A DNA stretch of 64,000 bases from contig NBBA01000007.1 in assembly GCA_002794785.1 (NCBI GenBank), positions 1,302,001 through 1,366,000 on the forward strand, in the 5' to 3' direction. Source of the DNA: Coniferiporia sulphurascens (taxonomy: Eukaryota > Basidiomycota > Agaricomycetes > Hymenochaetales > Hymenochaetaceae). Shown here in pieces: positions 53,201 through 64,000 of the stretch; within the stretch, counting starts at the first letter, position 1; every line of letters starts with the position of its first letter. Below the pieces are notes generated by a model. That model did no database searches. It had not been told where the DNA came from and saw only the letters and a program-made list of their open reading frames with translations. Position numbers and translations under genes: made by a program.

Positions 53201-54620
53201 GCTTGAAAAGCGGCTACTTGAACCACCAGTAGTTGCAACCACTGCTTTGTCTATGGACCAGTAAGTGAACTCTTTTAGCAGTTTGGCCAGCATAGAACTG
53301 ACCGGGTCTTAAAGCGCACTTTTCTCAAGGCGAAGATTCGACTATTGCATTGTAGATGAAGCATCGCAGATTACGCTACCCACATGTGTGGGTCCCTTAA
53401 GGTTTGCTGACAAGTTCATCCTCGTCGGTGACCATTTTCAGCTTCCCCCACTAGTACGTCATATTCTCCATTTAAATTGCAACATATATATCTTAATTTA
53501 CGTTGGAACGAAGGTTAAAAGTCGAGATGCACGGAAGGGGGGGCTTGATGTCTCGCTCTTTCGAAGATTGTCCGATGCTCATCCGAGCGCCGTAAAGGAC
53601 TTAGCATTCCAATATCGCATGAACGCAGATATCATGCTTTTGTCAAACAGGTTAATTTATAACAACCGTTTGAAGTGTGGGTCCCTCGAAGTTGCGAACC
53701 GTTTTCTGCAAATACCGAACAAAGAATTGGCGGATCCTACGTGCGACTTTAGTGCTTCCGGTCCGAGGTGCTGGCTGTGGCAAGTCATGAATGAGAGGTA
53801 CGCATAACTTGAGAAACCAAGCTACAGACAAATCTCATGCGTACCGCAATAGATGCAAGGCAGTTTTTGTCGACACTGATGCGCTACCAGCATTAGATTC
53901 ACGCATTGGTGACCTCATACAAAACGAAGTAGAGGCTTCTCTGGTTCAGCAGCTTACGAAAGCTTTGCTGGCAGGTGGAGTTCGACAAGAACAGATTGGC
54001 ATCATTTCTTTATACCGCCAACAAGTCAAGCTGCTTTCCCACCTGCTACAAGAGTGTAAGGATGTCGAAATATTGACAGCTGATAAAAGCCAGGGGCGTG
54101 ATAAGGACTGCATCATTATTTCTCTGGTTCGCGCGAACGAGGACAATCAGGCATGTACTCCATGCAATAACCGATGCTTTAAGATTGTTCACCATACTTA
54201 TCACCTTCCACTCTATTTACGTTACAGATCGGAGACCTGCTTAAAGACTGGCGCCGCATTAATGTTGCGTTCACCCGAGCTCGCTCAAAACTCGTTATCT
54301 TCGGAAGCAGGAAGACCTTAAAGGCATCATCACTTCTCGCAGATTTCTTCATGTTAATGGAGGAGCGCGGGTGGGTACTAGCGCTACCACCGGGTGCAGA
54401 TACCATGCATAGTCATAGAGGGTGTGAGCTGCCTTCAGACAGCGTTTCGAGGACTGGAGCAATCAAGCGCCCCCCTATAGATTCGGATTTCCCGTCATCG
54501 GGAGAGTGTGTTGACAGTGAACAGGCACCTCCACACAAGAAAGTCAAAAAGGCGTTGATAGAAAATGGACTGATACGGGCCCGACCTATTCTGCGGGATC
54601 TTTTGAACAATACAGAATAG
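50295..54620 (+). CDS. DNA2: DNA2 nuclease-helicase
   Basis: DNA2 trims Okazaki-fragment flaps and resects DNA ends. Start ATG 50297 region (MTGARAVDFTQDEAIFMREL) chosen because the family begins with a similar EEAAFMRELL block. Nuclease domain: first Fe-S Cys in NAPHCARRPLL, VWGSVLHEVLQ, GLKGKIDASIE, LEIKTG...AQTMLY, then CGRCYTADAC completing the Fe-S cluster. Helicase domain (SF1): GMPGTGKTTT (Walker A, about 52915), IVDEAS (motif II), GDHFQLPP (III), FQYRMNADIM (IV), LTADKSQGRDKDC (V), VAFTRARSKL (VI). About eight introns; that at 54151-54227 has GC-AG borders (CAG/GCATGT...ACAG). Stop TAG 54618-54620. Intact; converges on ULA1. Confidence 0.92.
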
Positions 54621-54797
54621 AATACAAGGACTTCCATCCTGTGCGAAATACGTTTGTGCGTGCAGTTGGTGTACATGTGTCTCCTTTTATAATGTATACA
54701 TACTGGCGTAGCAGTCGTAGTCAACTACAGAAGTTATTAATATGTACATTGTTAGAGCCCTGTCTATTATGCTTGCTATTTCACATCTACTGTAATA

Positions 54798-56672
54798 TTA
54801 CACATCCAGTATACCAGTCCAACTGCCGATTAAATCCACAACGCAGATACCTTTGACTGGAACATACTGCCTCGTTATCACCTTGATAGCCTCTTGCGCG
54901 ACGAGCCCACCCAAGAACGCAGCCGTGTTCGGCAGGTCAGCAGTTGGAGTTCGCGCACTATGGCATTAATATTAAGCATTTGGTTGTGTTTGCGGGCACA
55001 AAAAAGGTAGCTTACACTTCTCCGACCGCCACACTGATCTCTTCAGGAAGGTCAGAGTAGCTGGGAAGCGCGTTCTGAATATAGGCGATGAGTCGTTCTT
55101 CAGTCACATCCTGCGAGTTTAGGTTGTCGGCAAGTAGGTGCGACAGCGAGGATAGTGCAAGGTGTATTGCCATCACTTTTCTCGCATCTTCAGATAGCAT
55201 GAGCTTGGCTGTTACAAGATTAAATATTGAAGCCCAAATAGTAAATATGAATACGGCATACCGGTGGCCATAGGATCCTCGTCGAGGGCTCCCCATCTGT
55301 GCCCACGAATAACCTTCAGACCATGTGCGTTGCGCACGAACTCATCAACCACCGCTGGGTCCGATTCCACACCACATTGCCTAAGGATCGCGGTAAATTG
55401 CGCCTTTTCCTCTTCAGCCTGCGCTTTATATAGTTTCTGCAGATGTATGTAACTCCCTGTGTCAGCCTTCATGTCAGGCAGTGTCGGGGTGAGTGGCAGC
55501 GTGTGCGGTGGCCTCGCCGTGAACGTCTTGAGGGCTGCGAGTAAATGGAAGAATGGCGGAGAGGCAGGGCTAAGCGTGTCAAGCGCAGGGTCGGAGAAAA
55601 GTGCCTCAATATCGGAGGGCACTCCCGTCTTGGTCCACGCGCGGTACGCTTGTGCAACGGCCTCATCAAAGTTTTCTTCATCCGCCTTCTTCTTCATTTT
55701 GGTGATGCTTTTTTTAAACTCTGCCCGTTCCGAATATGTCTTGGGTGGTTGGCCATCATGCTGTATGTACTAATGAGCCCCACTTACGCCGTAGAAATTG
55801 AGGAAGCATCCCTTACAGATACTTTCCATTCGTCCAGGGCGCGGACGAGGATGACAACATACGGGATGTGTCCATGATCCGTGGCATCCATACCATCGAA
55901 ATCAAGGGAACGCGCGTGCTCGTTTAGGGACGGGAACGATTTGTCGATTCTTAGGGACGGTGCAACCTCGGGGTGTGAATTAACAACTAGACACGGTTTC
56001 TCTCAGTATAGTACATGTGCGGATAATGAGGATAAACATTACCTGTATGCTCGTGAATTTGGATGAAGAATTCAGCCAGGAAACCTGCGGAGCGTACAAC
56101 AACAAGTGGAGGCAAAGAGGGGTCGGACCAAAGAAGTCTCGATAGTGCATCTAACAGTGTTGTAGATAAATTATGTACGATAATGAGACTGAAAGAGGCG
56201 AGATATGAGGTATCCGCCAAGCGTTCGGCAAGAGACTTCAAATTTATGGTGAGCGGCTGAAAACGCGCCTAGCAGAGGAATCAACGCACACCTGCGTCCG
56301 GGACTCCTTCAACACTCTCGTTCAGCTCTCGCAACAACCGGACAGCTTCTTGTGCACGCGACTTGCCCACGCTGTCCGGGCCCTCGAAAAAGAAATTATT
56401 CCCTGCATCCTCTTGAGAGACGACATCTGCATCGAGAATAGTGAAGTGGCCGACGCCAGGGAGCACGAGGTTTTTGAGGATGGATGTGGATGTGGCGGAA
56501 GCGGAGACAACAAGGACGCGTGCGGACTCGAGTGCGCTCTGACCAGAAGCTGCCCAGAGGCTATATGCATCGGCGACGTTGAGAAAGCGCATTATATGCT
56601 ACTTGACAAGAGACGGGCGCACCGCAGCTGCCGGTCGTACCGGCGAGTCTTGCTGTCTGGCTGAGCGGGCAT
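54798..56672 (-). CDS. ULA1: ULA1 / APP-BP1, regulatory subunit of the NEDD8-activating enzyme E1
   Basis: It pairs with UBA3 to activate NEDD8/Rub1 for cullin modification. Exon 1 is 56672-56623 ([17 protein letters not shown]), the conserved start of the family, spliced to 56560-56290 ([46 protein letters not shown]), then 56256-56043 ([42 protein letters not shown]). Later exons carry [34 protein letters not shown] and [12 protein letters not shown]. The last exon ends [25 protein letters not shown]...SWTGILDV with stop TAA 54800-54798. As in the family it lacks the catalytic Cys of full E1 enzymes. Intact. Confidence 0.9.
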
Positions 56673-56915
56673 GCTGAGGGCGGCAGATGGTGAGCATCGG
56701 TGAGCAGACACGATATATGCGCTTCAATACGCACCTGGGTGCCTGAACGGCCGTGGTCGCTGTTTCAATGTCCTGCGAGTCCTTCATCGTCGTGATCGGG
56801 GCGTCGTGGACGTGGTCTTCGGGAGAGGTCACAACCTCGGATGTGACATCGCGCTTGTCACTGCATATTGTGACTTCTGGCCGACGCGCCAACGCGCGCA
56901 GTGACGCTCGCCATC
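56673..56915. promoter_or_regulatory. Bidirectional promoter region ULA1/PSF1
   Basis: 243 bp between the ATG codons of two divergent genes. Rich in CG; no TATA box is apparent. An ORF across it is not conserved with any family and is explained by high GC. Confidence 0.6.
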
Positions 56916-57524
56916 ATGGCCAGCGACGGAAAACAACTCGGCGACCTCGCAACGCAGCTCGTCACAGAATCTCGCCGCTCGACAGCAACGGACACACTCT
57001 TCAAATACAATGACACGCTCGTTCGCACTCTCATCCGTGAGCAGCGCGGTCTCGAAACACTTATTGACGCCGCGCTCGATGCCATGTCCGACGGCGTCGT
57101 CCCACCCTCCGTGGTAATCTACCAGGCGACTGTGATGCGCAATAAACGGTGTCTACTGGCATATCACCAACATCGCATGAATTTTCTCAAGGACCTTTTC
57201 TGGTCTTTAGGCGGTGCCCTCCCTCCGATTCTATCGAACACGCAAATTCGCGCAAACCTCGCACCGCACGAGGTCGACTTTCTGCGCGAGTATAATGCAA
57301 TGGTGGTAGATTTCAGAGCGGACTTCACGGACGAGCTCGACATCACGAGCGGGATTACACAGCCGCCGAAAGACATTCATGTGCTAGTGCGTGTCGTGAA
57401 GGATTGCGGGGTGATCGAGACGGAGGCTGGTGCAATTGATTTCCAGAAGGGCCAACGGTTCATGGTGAGGAGGGCAGACATCGAGCACCTCGTCGTCCAA
57501 GGATACCTAGAGGAGGTTAGCTGA
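56916..57524 (+). CDS. PSF1: GINS complex subunit PSF1
   Basis: PSF1 is part of the GINS tetramer that joins CDC45 and MCM2-7 in the replicative helicase. 202 aa, single exon, usual length. Start MASDGKQLGDLATQLVTESRRS chosen because family members start just before GDLANKLVQESRRS; an in-frame ATG five codons upstream is less likely. Conserved blocks: FKYNDTLVRTLIRE, RNKRCLLAYHQHRM, LAPHEVDFLREYNAMVV, then the C-terminal B domain (PPKDIHVLVRVVKDCGVIET, FMVRRADIEHLVVQGYLE). Divergent from ULA1; PSF1 stop to the next gene is 92 bp in the same direction. Intact. Confidence 0.93.
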   Translation: MASDGKQLGDLATQLVTESRRSTATDTLFKYNDTLVRTLIREQRGLETLIDAALDAMSDGVVPPSVVIYQATVMRNKRCLLAYHQHRMNFLKDLFWSLGGALPPILSNTQIRANLAPHEVDFLREYNAMVVDFRADFTDELDITSGITQPPKDIHVLVRVVKDCGVIETEAGAIDFQKGQRFMVRRADIEHLVVQGYLEEVS

Positions 57525-57616
57525 TGCCATTAATTAATGTCAATATTACTGTATGTACTTAGTTTGTGGTATACGATTATGTAAGCACTCGCGGTCGACT
57601 CGAGCGAAGCGGCGTG

Positions 57617-58839
57617 ATGCACTCGAACGCTGGAATGTTGCGCTCATCGTCCCGCCCCCGACTCGCAGCGGCGAGGTTTAGAGATTCCATCCCTCGCCGC
57701 AGCCGAGGCCCATGCGTCAATGCAGTGTGTCGCCCCTATAGCTCAGATGCCCTGCTACTTGCCACTGGTTCTGCTTCGTCTCCTGGCTCGAGCATGCCAC
57801 CACCACGGCCTGAGCAGAATCAAGAAGACGACTGCGTCTCTGACAGCGAATGGGAACTGCGTACAGGTATGGTACGTCTTGTCTTGCCTTTATGCGCGAG
57901 ACCACACTCAGGTCGATGCAGAACGACTCCAGTTGGACTTCCTTAATCCTGCCATGAGCTAAACGGCTTGCAACGACACAAGGTCGCGCCATGGACATTC
58001 TACAGCGGACTCTACCTTCATTTTTTGGCACCGGGCTCGTTTCAACGAACTATCACCTTCCCCTTCACGTACATGGACTCCTTGGTGGCAGCCTGGGCGG
58101 TAAAGGTAAACGCAAGGCTCAGGCAGACGAACCGCGTGTGGACGACGAAGAGGGCATTTATGCACGCACAATTCGCCTCGAGTACACCCCGCCCATCACG
58201 CTCCCTGCGCCGTTCCCGCATGTGCTTAGCGTCGAAGGCAAGTCTTCAAGCCTTGCGTAGACGTATTCCTATGATCACTAAACTTGACTACTCATTGATG
58301 TATGAATCAGGTCTCCCTCTCTATGTTGCTTCTTCTGTATTTGTGCGTCACACGATGAACACTCTCTACACCGACCTTTCGGTGTCCAAACATAAAGTCT
58401 ACGTTCGGTCGGGTCCGTCCTCGCCTTCCAAAGGTGCTCCATCTCCGTTCCCAACTACACAACCTGCCGATGGTGGCGCCGGAAAGACGACTGCTCACCG
58501 TGATAAGGCAATTACGATTAGTCTTCTTGTCTCAGGTATGGGTAGACTAGGACTAAGTGCTGAACGCGCGGAGTGGGATGTGTGGGTAGTGTGCAATTTC
58601 ATGTTCCGTGTATGTTAATACAGATCCCTCACAGGACGTCGACGTACTCGTTTTGTCCTCGCACGGGTCTCATCGCGCGCCACACTGTGAATGCCATCGA
58701 TCCTGCGCCGAGCGAGACCGTGTACACGGCGCTCCAAAACGCACTCGCGACACTCAGCGGCGGACTCACAGGCCCGCCGGGAAACAAAAAGGGGATAATA
58801 ACCGTCGCGCACAAGCTCAGGAAGGAGACATGTCGGTGA
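57617..58839 (+). CDS. DUF2358 / C6orf136-like protein, probably mitochondrial
   Basis: The function of this family is not known. Exon 1 57617-57866 encodes an Arg/Ser-rich N terminus (MHSNAGMLRSSSRPRLAAAR...) that looks like a mitochondrial presequence. Exon 2 57983-58237: GRAMDILQRTLPSFFGTGLV, GIYARTIRLEYTPP, PAPFPHVLSVEG. The intron 58238-58310 has GC-AG borders (GAAG/GCAAGT...TCAG). Exon 3 from 58311: LPLYVASSVFVRHTMNTLYTDL, ISLLVSG. The last exon (from about 58622) has the family signature YSFCPRTGLIARHTVNAIDPAPSE, where vertebrate members have GLICRHRLDKL. Stop 58837-58839. A donor for the short last intron is uncertain. Confidence 0.72.
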
Positions 58840-59200
58840 CTGATTCATACCAACTCAACAAGTCGAATTCCAGTTTTACTCCCTTTAAACCCCACTCAGT
58901 CGGTTTATAATGCTCACAATAATTGTAAATTTTTAATTTCCAATACACACGTGGATGAGGCAAAAGGATGCCAAGACGAATTAAAGAGGTATCTGGCATA
59001 CGAACATTACGACAACGAATGCCACAAAGAAAGAACAGAAGCAAAATATGAGTGAGCCAGCGTAAACCTCAAGGAAAATGAAGAGCGTCGAACCCGTTCG
59101 GCGGGGTATGTGTGAGCGAACGTAGACTATAAGTGGATAACTTTGAGGAGGATATGGGCGACCGATGCAAGGTACAGCTCATGACAGGCATGATATTCAC
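58840..59200. other. Convergent intergenic region
   Basis: Lies between the 3' ends of the DUF2358 gene (plus) and the LysM gene (minus). Nothing recognised apart from their 3' flanks. Confidence 0.5.
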
Positions 59201-60024
59201 TTAAAGCTCGTCGCACCACGGAAGGTCCTCATCATCGTCATCGTCGCTGTCATCATCACTGTTGGATGTAGGAACGGCTTCGACACTGCTAACAGTGGAG
59301 GAAGGAGCAAAAGTCGAGACAACTGAGGTGGGATTAACAGCGGTAGACGGGATTGCTGTCGCCACAAGACCGCTCGACGGTACCGGCGGGACCAATGCGG
59401 ACCCGGCAACACAAAGAACCTTGGAAACACTCATTAGGATTAGTCTGCTAAATAAAAGTGGTAGCAACTCACCTCGCCAACGTAAATGTTACCACACTCC
59501 GAGTCTATGTTCGGGTTGTTCGTCCAAAGCATCGTCGAATTGATACCGAAGGCACTCGCTATGCTATCGCAAGTGTCCAGTGTCTTCACAATATACGTCG
59601 TCGCTGAAATGGACACCCCAATTAAGAGACCCCGCCGCGATATAATATATTATCTTTGCAACGTACAACAGTCCTCGCCGACAGTGCCAAGGCAAATCAC
59701 CTCGTTAGCGACGAGGTTGCTGCATCCACTGTTAATCTGAGAGTTGATTGCAGCGAGCTGGTATGTCGACGCGTTGTTGGCAGCGGAAATACTGTCGCAA
59801 ATGTCACCGTCCGTGACAGTGTACGTGCGGGCCTTAGGACATTATAAGAACTCAAACATTCGTAGAGGAGAGTGCAAAGAACTTACACAGTCGGCCGCAA
59901 GCGCAGCTACAAAAACGAAGAAAAAGTCAATGATTGATTGATCCGTGTAGGCAGACAAGATGTGCTTACTGCTAGCGAAAAGAGGGAGGGCAGCGATCGC
60001 AGCAAGTAAAGTCTGGGCAAGCAT
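59201..60024 (-). CDS. Secreted protein with two LysM domains and an acidic tail
   Basis: LysM domains bind chitin or related glycans; secreted fungal LysM proteins often shield hyphae from chitinases or hide chitin from hosts. Five exons: 60024-59970, a 20-nt micro-exon 59906-59887, 59832-59667, 59603-59473 and 59419-59201; all joints keep frame (196 aa). Signal peptide MLAQTLLAAIAALPLFASTALAA followed by DC. LysM1 is about residues 26-75 (RTYTVTDGDICDSISAANN...VICLG); LysM2 about 82-126 (TTYIVKTLDTCDSIASAFG...GEVLCVA), both with paired Cys. The C-terminal part is Ser/Thr/Val-rich, then a run of Asp/Glu, ending WCDEL. No catalytic domain, no GPI signal evident. Family certain, role inferred. 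Confidence 0.85.
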
Positions 60025-60258
60025 GGTGAGGGGGGACGAGGGGAAACGAGCGGGAAAAGCGTAAAGAGCGGCGGTCGTCGTTGACGAGGTGGTGGATGAG
60101 GAGGAAGGATGGCAAGCGAAATTGTGCCGTGTCCATTTATAGGTCGCAGTAACCAAGGTCGCTTGGCACCCTCGCTTATCAACAAGCAGGACTAAAATCT
60201 AATGCAATTTAAAATGTAATTATGCCGTCGTCCTATGCTACTTTTGTCCTTTCTACAG
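60025..60258. promoter_or_regulatory. LysM gene promoter / UTP22 3' flank
   Basis: 234 bp between the LysM start and the UTP22 stop, both on the minus strand. It must hold the LysM promoter and the UTP22 terminator. Short pyrimidine-rich runs lie near the LysM start; no clear TATA. Confidence 0.45.
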
Positions 60259-63200
60259 CTATGAATGCGCGTGCTGAACTTCTATGACCTCGACCAAGCC
60301 ATCCCCGAGTCTCTGCATTTCCGCCAAAACCGAAGCTTGATTGAGTACAACTTGCCCTTTAGGTTTGTTCTTCTCAACAGACTGAAGCGAAAAGAGTTTA
60401 AAGACTAGTCCCATGGAAAAATACGGCAAAGAACTCACAAGCGGAATTGACGAGTAGTCCGCTAACACGCGAAGTGGCTTAGCATCGAAAAGGCTGGGGT
60501 CCCATATTGCCCCAATAACGCTACCCCCGTAATGATCGAAGAAAAATTCCAAAGTGCCCGCGAACACACGCTGAAGAATAAAAAAGGTCATCAGAGATTT
60601 GTTTAAGAAGGTGCAGCAGACAAGTATTTCCACCTTTAAATCATTGTAATACATGCACACATAATCAAAATTGACGCGCAGTGGTTGAAAGTTTTCAGGA
60701 AGCGGCGAAGGAATGTTTGCGTATTTGACATCAGATTTTACCCCAATATCCGACGTCATGACACTCTGATGAGTGCGGCATAGTATATCAGATTTGAGAC
60801 GGATGAGTATATCGTAATCACTGGAAGGATGAAGAAAAAGAGTCTGTGTACATGTATACGTTAGTAAGTGAACAACCATGGAACAAAAACTGTGCCTTGC
60901 CTTTGGAATCAAGACATCTCTTTCACATGACAGAACGTGATGCGCGCACGACTTCGCCAGGGCTTGTATGCGTCGGGCAACGAGTGCATCAGGCCCCTCA
61001 GATGTCCAGATGTGTCCTTCCTGGTCTTCACTCGTTGAGATCGTCCACACACCCCTCCCCGATCCTGCTTTTACAGAGACAGCAGAATCGTCTTTTGTGA
61101 TTCCTAAATTCGTTTCGTATACAGGCACGAACAGCCCAGACTCCCAAGCCCAATCCCTTAAGAAGCAAACTACACGGAAGAAGCCCAGCTCCTTTGTGGC
61201 AGGCGTCTCCGCTTTGCCCTCATCGATACGCTGTAGGGCATCCTTTGCGTCCCCGATGAATACGAATGCACAGAGCAACTCAATAGCTTCACCACTAACG
61301 TGGCCTTCAAAAATCCAGTGTGATGCTAGCCACCGCTTAACGAGTCGCACCGTGCCAGAGTATGCGGGCAATCGGTGGCAGATATTTGCTATAGCCCGAT
61401 GATGCTTGGGAGCATGGATGTAACGTTGGTTGTAAAACCGGTATGCCTCAAGAGTAACTTGCCGCCCGGGCTGTCCGAGAGTACTTGCATTCGCGTTCAA
61501 AGTCGAGTCCTTCGTTGTGGATGTACGTTTCTTTCCAAGCAAGCGGTCGAAATGAGATGTCTCACGATCATGCCAAATCCGAGCAACAAACGACCATCCC
61601 TCCGTAGTAACGATCTCCAGGTAGCTGCGGTCTGACATTTCCGGCGAAGCTTGCTCTTCTCCTGTGACGACGACTGCCTTCAGGCCAGGTACTTTATTCA
61701 TCAGAGCGCTTGCTATCCGCTCGAAAAATGCCAGCTTCATCTTTTGGATTGCAAAGAAGTCATCTGGCCAGCGGCCAGAACGCTCGAACTGCAGCACAAT
61801 ATCCATTGAAGGGGAATAGCGCATCGTCGAAGGTAACGCGGTGGCGTTTTTGTGGGACAAAGGAACCGGAGCAAAAACGCTAGTGTATCGCAGATCACTC
61901 GATGCCGGACCGACATTCAAAATAGCGAGGGGAATTTCTTCATCCAGTCCCTTTAAGTCACGAACGAGTTTATCGAAAGCTGCCATTGCACTCTTGAACC
62001 CTGGTTGAACACCTGGAAGAATCAGTCTCCGGGAGAGCTCGTCCGGTATGCGAAGCAAGTCATCGAAACCCTTTTGGAGTGTCTGGACATCCTTCTCCGC
62101 GTCCAAGCCTAAATGGCGCGCGACGGCAAAACTCACTATGAAAGACGGTATTCGAGCACGTTCATCAGAGTTCCCCACTTCCCAAACCACACTCTCGACG
62201 ATACGCCCATCCTTGAATCGTCGGAGTTCCGCCTTGCTGCCCCAGAAATCGCGGAAGTCTGTTGCCTCCTCGCTATCTTGCTCAGACGCCGCAGGTCCAT
62301 GATCCACAAGCCGGAAAGCATTGGATTGATTAAGAATCAGGCCGATATGAATCTTGGAAAGAGGGAAGGCTGAATTGGCGTGCGAAATAGGTCGAGGATC
62401 GTTAATCGGACCGAAAATAGCAATAGCATGCACGCGATCCCCTAACGCACGCCGTAGGACGATCGCCAGTGTGCATAACACATATTGTGATGGAGAACCA
62501 TAATCTAGGGACTCGACAATATGTGATTTACGCACTGCTGCGTTCTTAAGATCAACACTGACGAAAAGCTGATTAGATAGTGACGACCAGCATGGGTGAA
62601 GGAGCAAAAGCTACCTCAGGACGACGTCAAACCGCGTCGAAAGCTGTCTGCGGTCTTGCAGGAAGAGCTCCGGAAAGGGATCCGCTGTTGTAGAGCCAAT
62701 ACTGTTATTCAGTAATTCAAGCGTTGTCCTGGCATCGTGCCGCAACTGCTCAAAAGGAGTTAGCTCAAGCTAAGCTGTAAACAGACATGAACGGGACATA
62801 CGAGGTCAAGAGAGGCAAGTGGTACACCCGACAGCAGATTTATCGAAGCGGAGTCAACAAAAACGGCGCTGCGACACGACTTGTACGTATCTGGTAAAAA
62901 CTGGATGTCCATCAGACTAATTTCCGATGAAAATGGGAACACAAACCTTGAAGTCACCCTTCGTGAAAACTGGCTCGACTGCAAAGTCGCGTTTTGCTTC
63001 CAAGTCCTGTAAGCATACCTCGAAAAAGACAAAAAAGACAAGAAGCCTCACCCAGAAAATCAAGAGCTGCACGGAATAGTTGATAAGAGCTCAGACTGCG
63101 GCCCACTGTTCTCCGCGAAGTCGCTTTTGGAACTTTTTTCCCGGTATAATCTTCTCCGACGATAAGGACACGCAAAAGTGAGGCCCAAAAGAAACCTTTT

Positions 63201-64000
63201 CCCTCGAAGCCAATTATGCACCCTCGGCCCTTTGGTCCGGGACTATATCCACGCTGATTTGCCCAGACGCGTAGAAGGGCAAGCGCGTCTCTGAAAGACG
63301 GTACCTCGTGTAAAAGTTCATGAGTCTGCAGCAGACGCGCGCGGGCGGCCGTGCACAGCAAGAGGTCGGAATTGTAAATAGGCGTGTTAAGAGCAACAGC
63401 CTCCTCGGATCCCCCTGCAGACCTCACGCGGAGGTTACAGCGATCTGGAGACAAATGGTGCAAGGAAATAGGGGCAGAATTCGAGAGAATTGGGAGCAAT
63501 CTAATACGAGCGTTAAGGCCCGTAAAATCCGTTGACGAACCATCTGTAAATTGAATTTATTACACATACTGTCCAATGTCTTTTGCGCTGGACCTACCTT
63601 TCCGGGCCATCAAGACGAGCGAGGTGAGGCGATTGTCCGGGGAATGCGAATCATAAAAAACGTCGACATTTAGCTTTTTGCTAGTTGAAACGGCAGACGC
63701 CAGTGAAGCCAGGTAATATGCTCTTTTGTGGAAGAAGCGACAATCTAAATAGTCTTTTTCCTGAAAAAGAGTCTGAAGAAATGCTCGTGAGGGATGTGAA
63801 ACACATTTAATGGACATATATACATACTGCGGGCATTTCCACAGCGACATCAACGGTCCACGACGTGCTGCTTGCGCTTTTTACACCCACTTTATTCGCC
63901 CAACTGCCAACTAGAGCGATATCGCTGGGTCTTTCAAACGCGACCTTCCACGCCGTATTTTCGCTCGGCTGGGGGGTGGGATATGGGACGGCTATGTGCT
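60259..64000 (-). CDS. UTP22: UTP22 / NRAP, nucleolar pre-rRNA processing factor (5' end outside window)
   Basis: UTP22 acts in the UTP-C part of the small-subunit processome with Rrp7. Stop TAG 60261-60259; the protein enters from the right edge at about VPYPTPQPSENTAWKVAFERPSDIALVGSW, so only the N terminus is missing. Conserved Nrap blocks: LFQEKDYLDCRFFHKRAYYLA, IIGFEGKGFFWASLL, FPLSKIHIGLILN, DFWGSKAELRRFKDGRIVESVVWEV, HHRAIANICHRLPAYSGTVRLVKRWL (shown split across 61390-61320), FFFDHYGGSVIGAIWDP. Many introns; three in the 3' half (near 60415, 60610 and 60840) are multiples of three without stops. The nucleotidyltransferase-like fold is non-catalytic in this family. Confidence 0.9.

Noticed and set aside
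56599..56892. ORF upstream of ULA1 on the minus strand as a separate gene or as its first exon
   Set aside because: Only the short [17 protein letters not shown] exon in another frame fits the family. The long ORF reflects GC content.
1..64000. CRISPR arrays, bacterial operons, secondary-metabolite or toxin clusters
   Set aside because: None seen. The organism is a eukaryote and the only repeated arrays are transposon tails and the AGTGGAGC units.

Overview
The window looks like nuclear DNA of a filamentous basidiomycete, probably an agaricomycete. The right third holds compact, intron-rich eukaryotic housekeeping genes with 45-80 nt introns plus a LysM secreted protein. The left 45 kb is a graveyard of retrotransposons of fungal types: a Tad1-like LINE with APE-type endonuclease, RT and RNase H, a chromodomain Ty3/gypsy element and a Ty1/copia element. 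No rRNA, functional tRNA, CRISPR or bacterial-type operon is visible. No database search was possible; names rest on motif and family recognition.

1-45.3 kb, transposon nest. At least 13 LINE pieces (called A-M here) are inserted in each other in both orientations. Their order can be read from target-site duplications (TSDs). LINE D (4966-16895) is split by five later insertions: a solo LTR, a chimeric LINE with a tRNA-like 5' end (13-bp TSD), LINE F (about 14-bp TSD), a 1349-bp ORF-bearing LTR-like element and another solo LTR. LINE G/H (16896-26941) looks like one twin-primed insertion with an inverted 5' part. It is split by a complete gypsy element (17685-25002), which itself holds a 641-bp TIR element (TSD TAA) and a 171-bp LTR-like insertion. 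LINE K (29730-36447, minus) carries a solo LTR with a second ORF-bearing element inside it, a solo copia LTR, and an 890-bp TIR/foldback element built round a near-perfect hairpin with 139-bp arms. LINE M carries a third, diverged ORF-bearing element and ends at a complete copia element (39430-44817).

The most unusual item is the ORF-bearing family (14086-15434, 30902-32247, 37042-38526). Each copy has TGTTAG...CTAACA ends, a 5-bp TSD, a TATA box exactly 34 nt before a conserved initiator-like motif, and, upstream of that promoter, an ORF for a roughly 202-216-aa protein I do not recognise. They look like solo LTRs whose U3 encodes a protein, a layout comparable to MMTV sag or lentiviral nef. 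The protein is conserved between strongly diverged DNA copies.

Mutation pattern. Stops in the repeats, mismatches between TSD copies, and differences between the two copia LTRs are repeatedly explained by CpG to TpG/CpA changes. This points to methylation-linked or RIP-like decay. The housekeeping genes are intact.

45.8-64 kb, genes: NDC1 nucleoporin (minus), PEX19 (plus), DNA2 nuclease-helicase (plus), ULA1/APP-BP1 NEDD8-E1 subunit (minus), GINS subunit PSF1 (plus), a DUF2358/C6orf136-like mitochondrial-type protein (plus), a two-LysM secreted protein (minus) and the 3' part of UTP22/NRAP (minus, running off the window). NDC1/PEX19 and ULA1/PSF1 are divergent pairs with 148-bp and 243-bp shared promoter regions. 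Several introns have GC-AG borders.
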